The position numbers were made by a program, and so were the translations under genes. Below, one piece after another: positions 5,700 through 6,169 of a DNA stretch of 6,169 nucleotides (positions are counted from its first letter, which is position 1; the number at the start of each line of letters is the position of its first letter). This DNA comes from Deltaproteobacteria bacterium (lineage in GTDB: Bacteria > Desulfobacterota > Desulfobaccia > Desulfobaccales > Desulfobaccaceae): positions 1 through 6,169 of the forward strand of contig VGSX01000221.1 in NCBI GenBank assembly GCA_016874895.1. Reading direction: 5' to 3'. The notes below the pieces were generated by a model. The model did not search any database, was not told the DNA's origin, and worked only from the letters and a program-made list of their open reading frames with translations.

Positions 5700-6056
5700 A
5701 TGAAATTATTTAATATTATCTACATCGAAACTCATAATCGCTGCACCCGCCGCTGTTGGTTCTGCAAATTCGGCCAGGAGCGGCAGGACTCATCAAGCAG
5801 GATACTGGAAGACGGCCTGATTGAGAAGATTGCCGACAACCTGCACAAATTGAATTTCCGAGGCCGCATCACCCCGGCGGAGACAAACGAACCGTTGCTG
5901 GACCCCAGAATGGTGGAGATCATCCGCCTGTTTCGGGCCAAATGTCCCGAAGCCTTTATAAGCATGGCCAGCAACGGGGATTTGCTCACCGAGGAGCTTT
6001 TTCGGTCAATGGTGGCTGCGGGATTGGATGGCTTGTGCCTAACACTACTACGTTAA
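5700..6056 (+). pseudogene. Radical SAM protein, N-terminal part only (truncated)
   Basis: Radical SAM enzymes use a 4Fe-4S cluster to cleave S-adenosylmethionine and start radical chemistry. The cluster ligands are seen as C-x3-C-x2-C at residues 15, 19 and 22 (CTRRCWFC), directly after the first beta strand (FNIIYIETHNR). A second strand ends in ITPAETNEPLLDPR, where family members often have a Gly/Asn-Glu-Pro segment. A third gives FISMASNGDLLTEEL and then LDGLCLTL. The frame then stops after residue 118, in what should be the fourth strand of a barrel that needs about 200 residues, with a further C-terminal domain in most members. No restored frame is visible downstream. The break looks like an insertion or deletion near 6045. 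It lies 96 bp behind the methyltransferase gene on the same strand. The substrate may be a peptide or glycan; this cannot be told. Confidence 0.75.
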
Positions 6057-6062
6057 GTAATT

Positions 6063-6169
6063 TTAAGAATCATCCATTATGATTGAACGCCGACAACAAG
6101 GGCAAAAGCCCAGCTTCAGCATTAGCATGCGTTGGATTTCCCTCTTGGCGCGTGGGAGGGTCCACCCAG
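6063..6169 (-). CDS. Possible C-terminus of an unidentified minus-strand protein (partial)
   Basis: After the radical SAM break, the minus strand is open from the window edge to a stop at 6063-6065. Its last residues read about GWTLPRAKREIQRMLMLKLG, then FCPCCRRSIIMDDS. The CPCC cluster and basic helix could belong to a nucleic-acid binding protein such as a transposase, but no family is recognised. The + strand is also open here, from ATG 6079 to the window edge (MIERRQQGQKPSFSIS), so the strand is not certain. It may be the edge of an inserted element that broke the radical SAM gene. Confidence 0.25.
   Translation of the reverse strand, partial: GWTLPRAKREIQRMLMLKLGFCPCCRRSIIMDDS

Overview
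The window is a bacterial accessory region in which a broken phage gene, a pile of degenerate insertion sequences (IS) and a cell-surface polysaccharide-type gene cluster lie side by side. The host cannot be named from the sequence. It is probably Gram-negative, and the mix of a DUF4372-type IS4 element, an IS5/IS1182-like element and a Wzx-type flippase would fit the Desulfobacterota or a similar anaerobic lineage, but that is a weak inference. Base composition changes along the window: the phage gene is GC-rich, while the flippase and methyltransferase genes are clearly AT-richer.

Region 1 (1 to about 983): a phage terminase large subunit on the + strand. The window begins inside its Walker A motif, and its 3' end is replaced by a fragment of an IS4-family element.

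Region 2 (about 984-3147): a nested wreck of IS elements. From outside in it holds (a) the 5' end of one IS4 copy (984-1168, minus strand); (b) a second IS4 element (1178-3138, minus strand) with 17-bp terminal inverted repeats and a perfect 9-bp target duplication ATTTCACAA (1169-1177 and 3139-3147); (c) an IS5/IS1182-like element (about 1233-2652) inserted near the 3' end of that IS4 transposase gene, with TCATATT repeated at both edges; (d) inside the left end of that, a third IS4 fragment on the + strand (about 1251-1452). Both transposases are dead. The IS4 one is an internal-deletion derivative. The IS5/IS1182 one has three frameshifts and a 69-bp inverted segment that puts its second catalytic Asp motif on the opposite strand.

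Region 3 (3181-6056): three genes on the + strand. They encode a 484-residue polytopic flippase/polysaccharide export protein, a 299-residue SAM-dependent methyltransferase with two N-terminal membrane segments, and a radical SAM protein cut off after 118 residues. Same strand, short gaps and recognisable ribosome binding sites suggest one transcription unit, probably part of a surface glycan locus: the flippase would move a lipid-linked glycan across the membrane and the two SAM enzymes would modify a glycan, lipid or peptide. Substrates cannot be read from the sequence. The start of the unit lies only 42 bp from the IS end, so its original promoter may have been displaced.

Region 4 (6057-6169): the radical SAM frame ends abruptly and is followed by unrelated sequence that may encode the C-terminus of a minus-strand protein, possibly the edge of another inserted element. 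No RNA gene or CRISPR array was seen.
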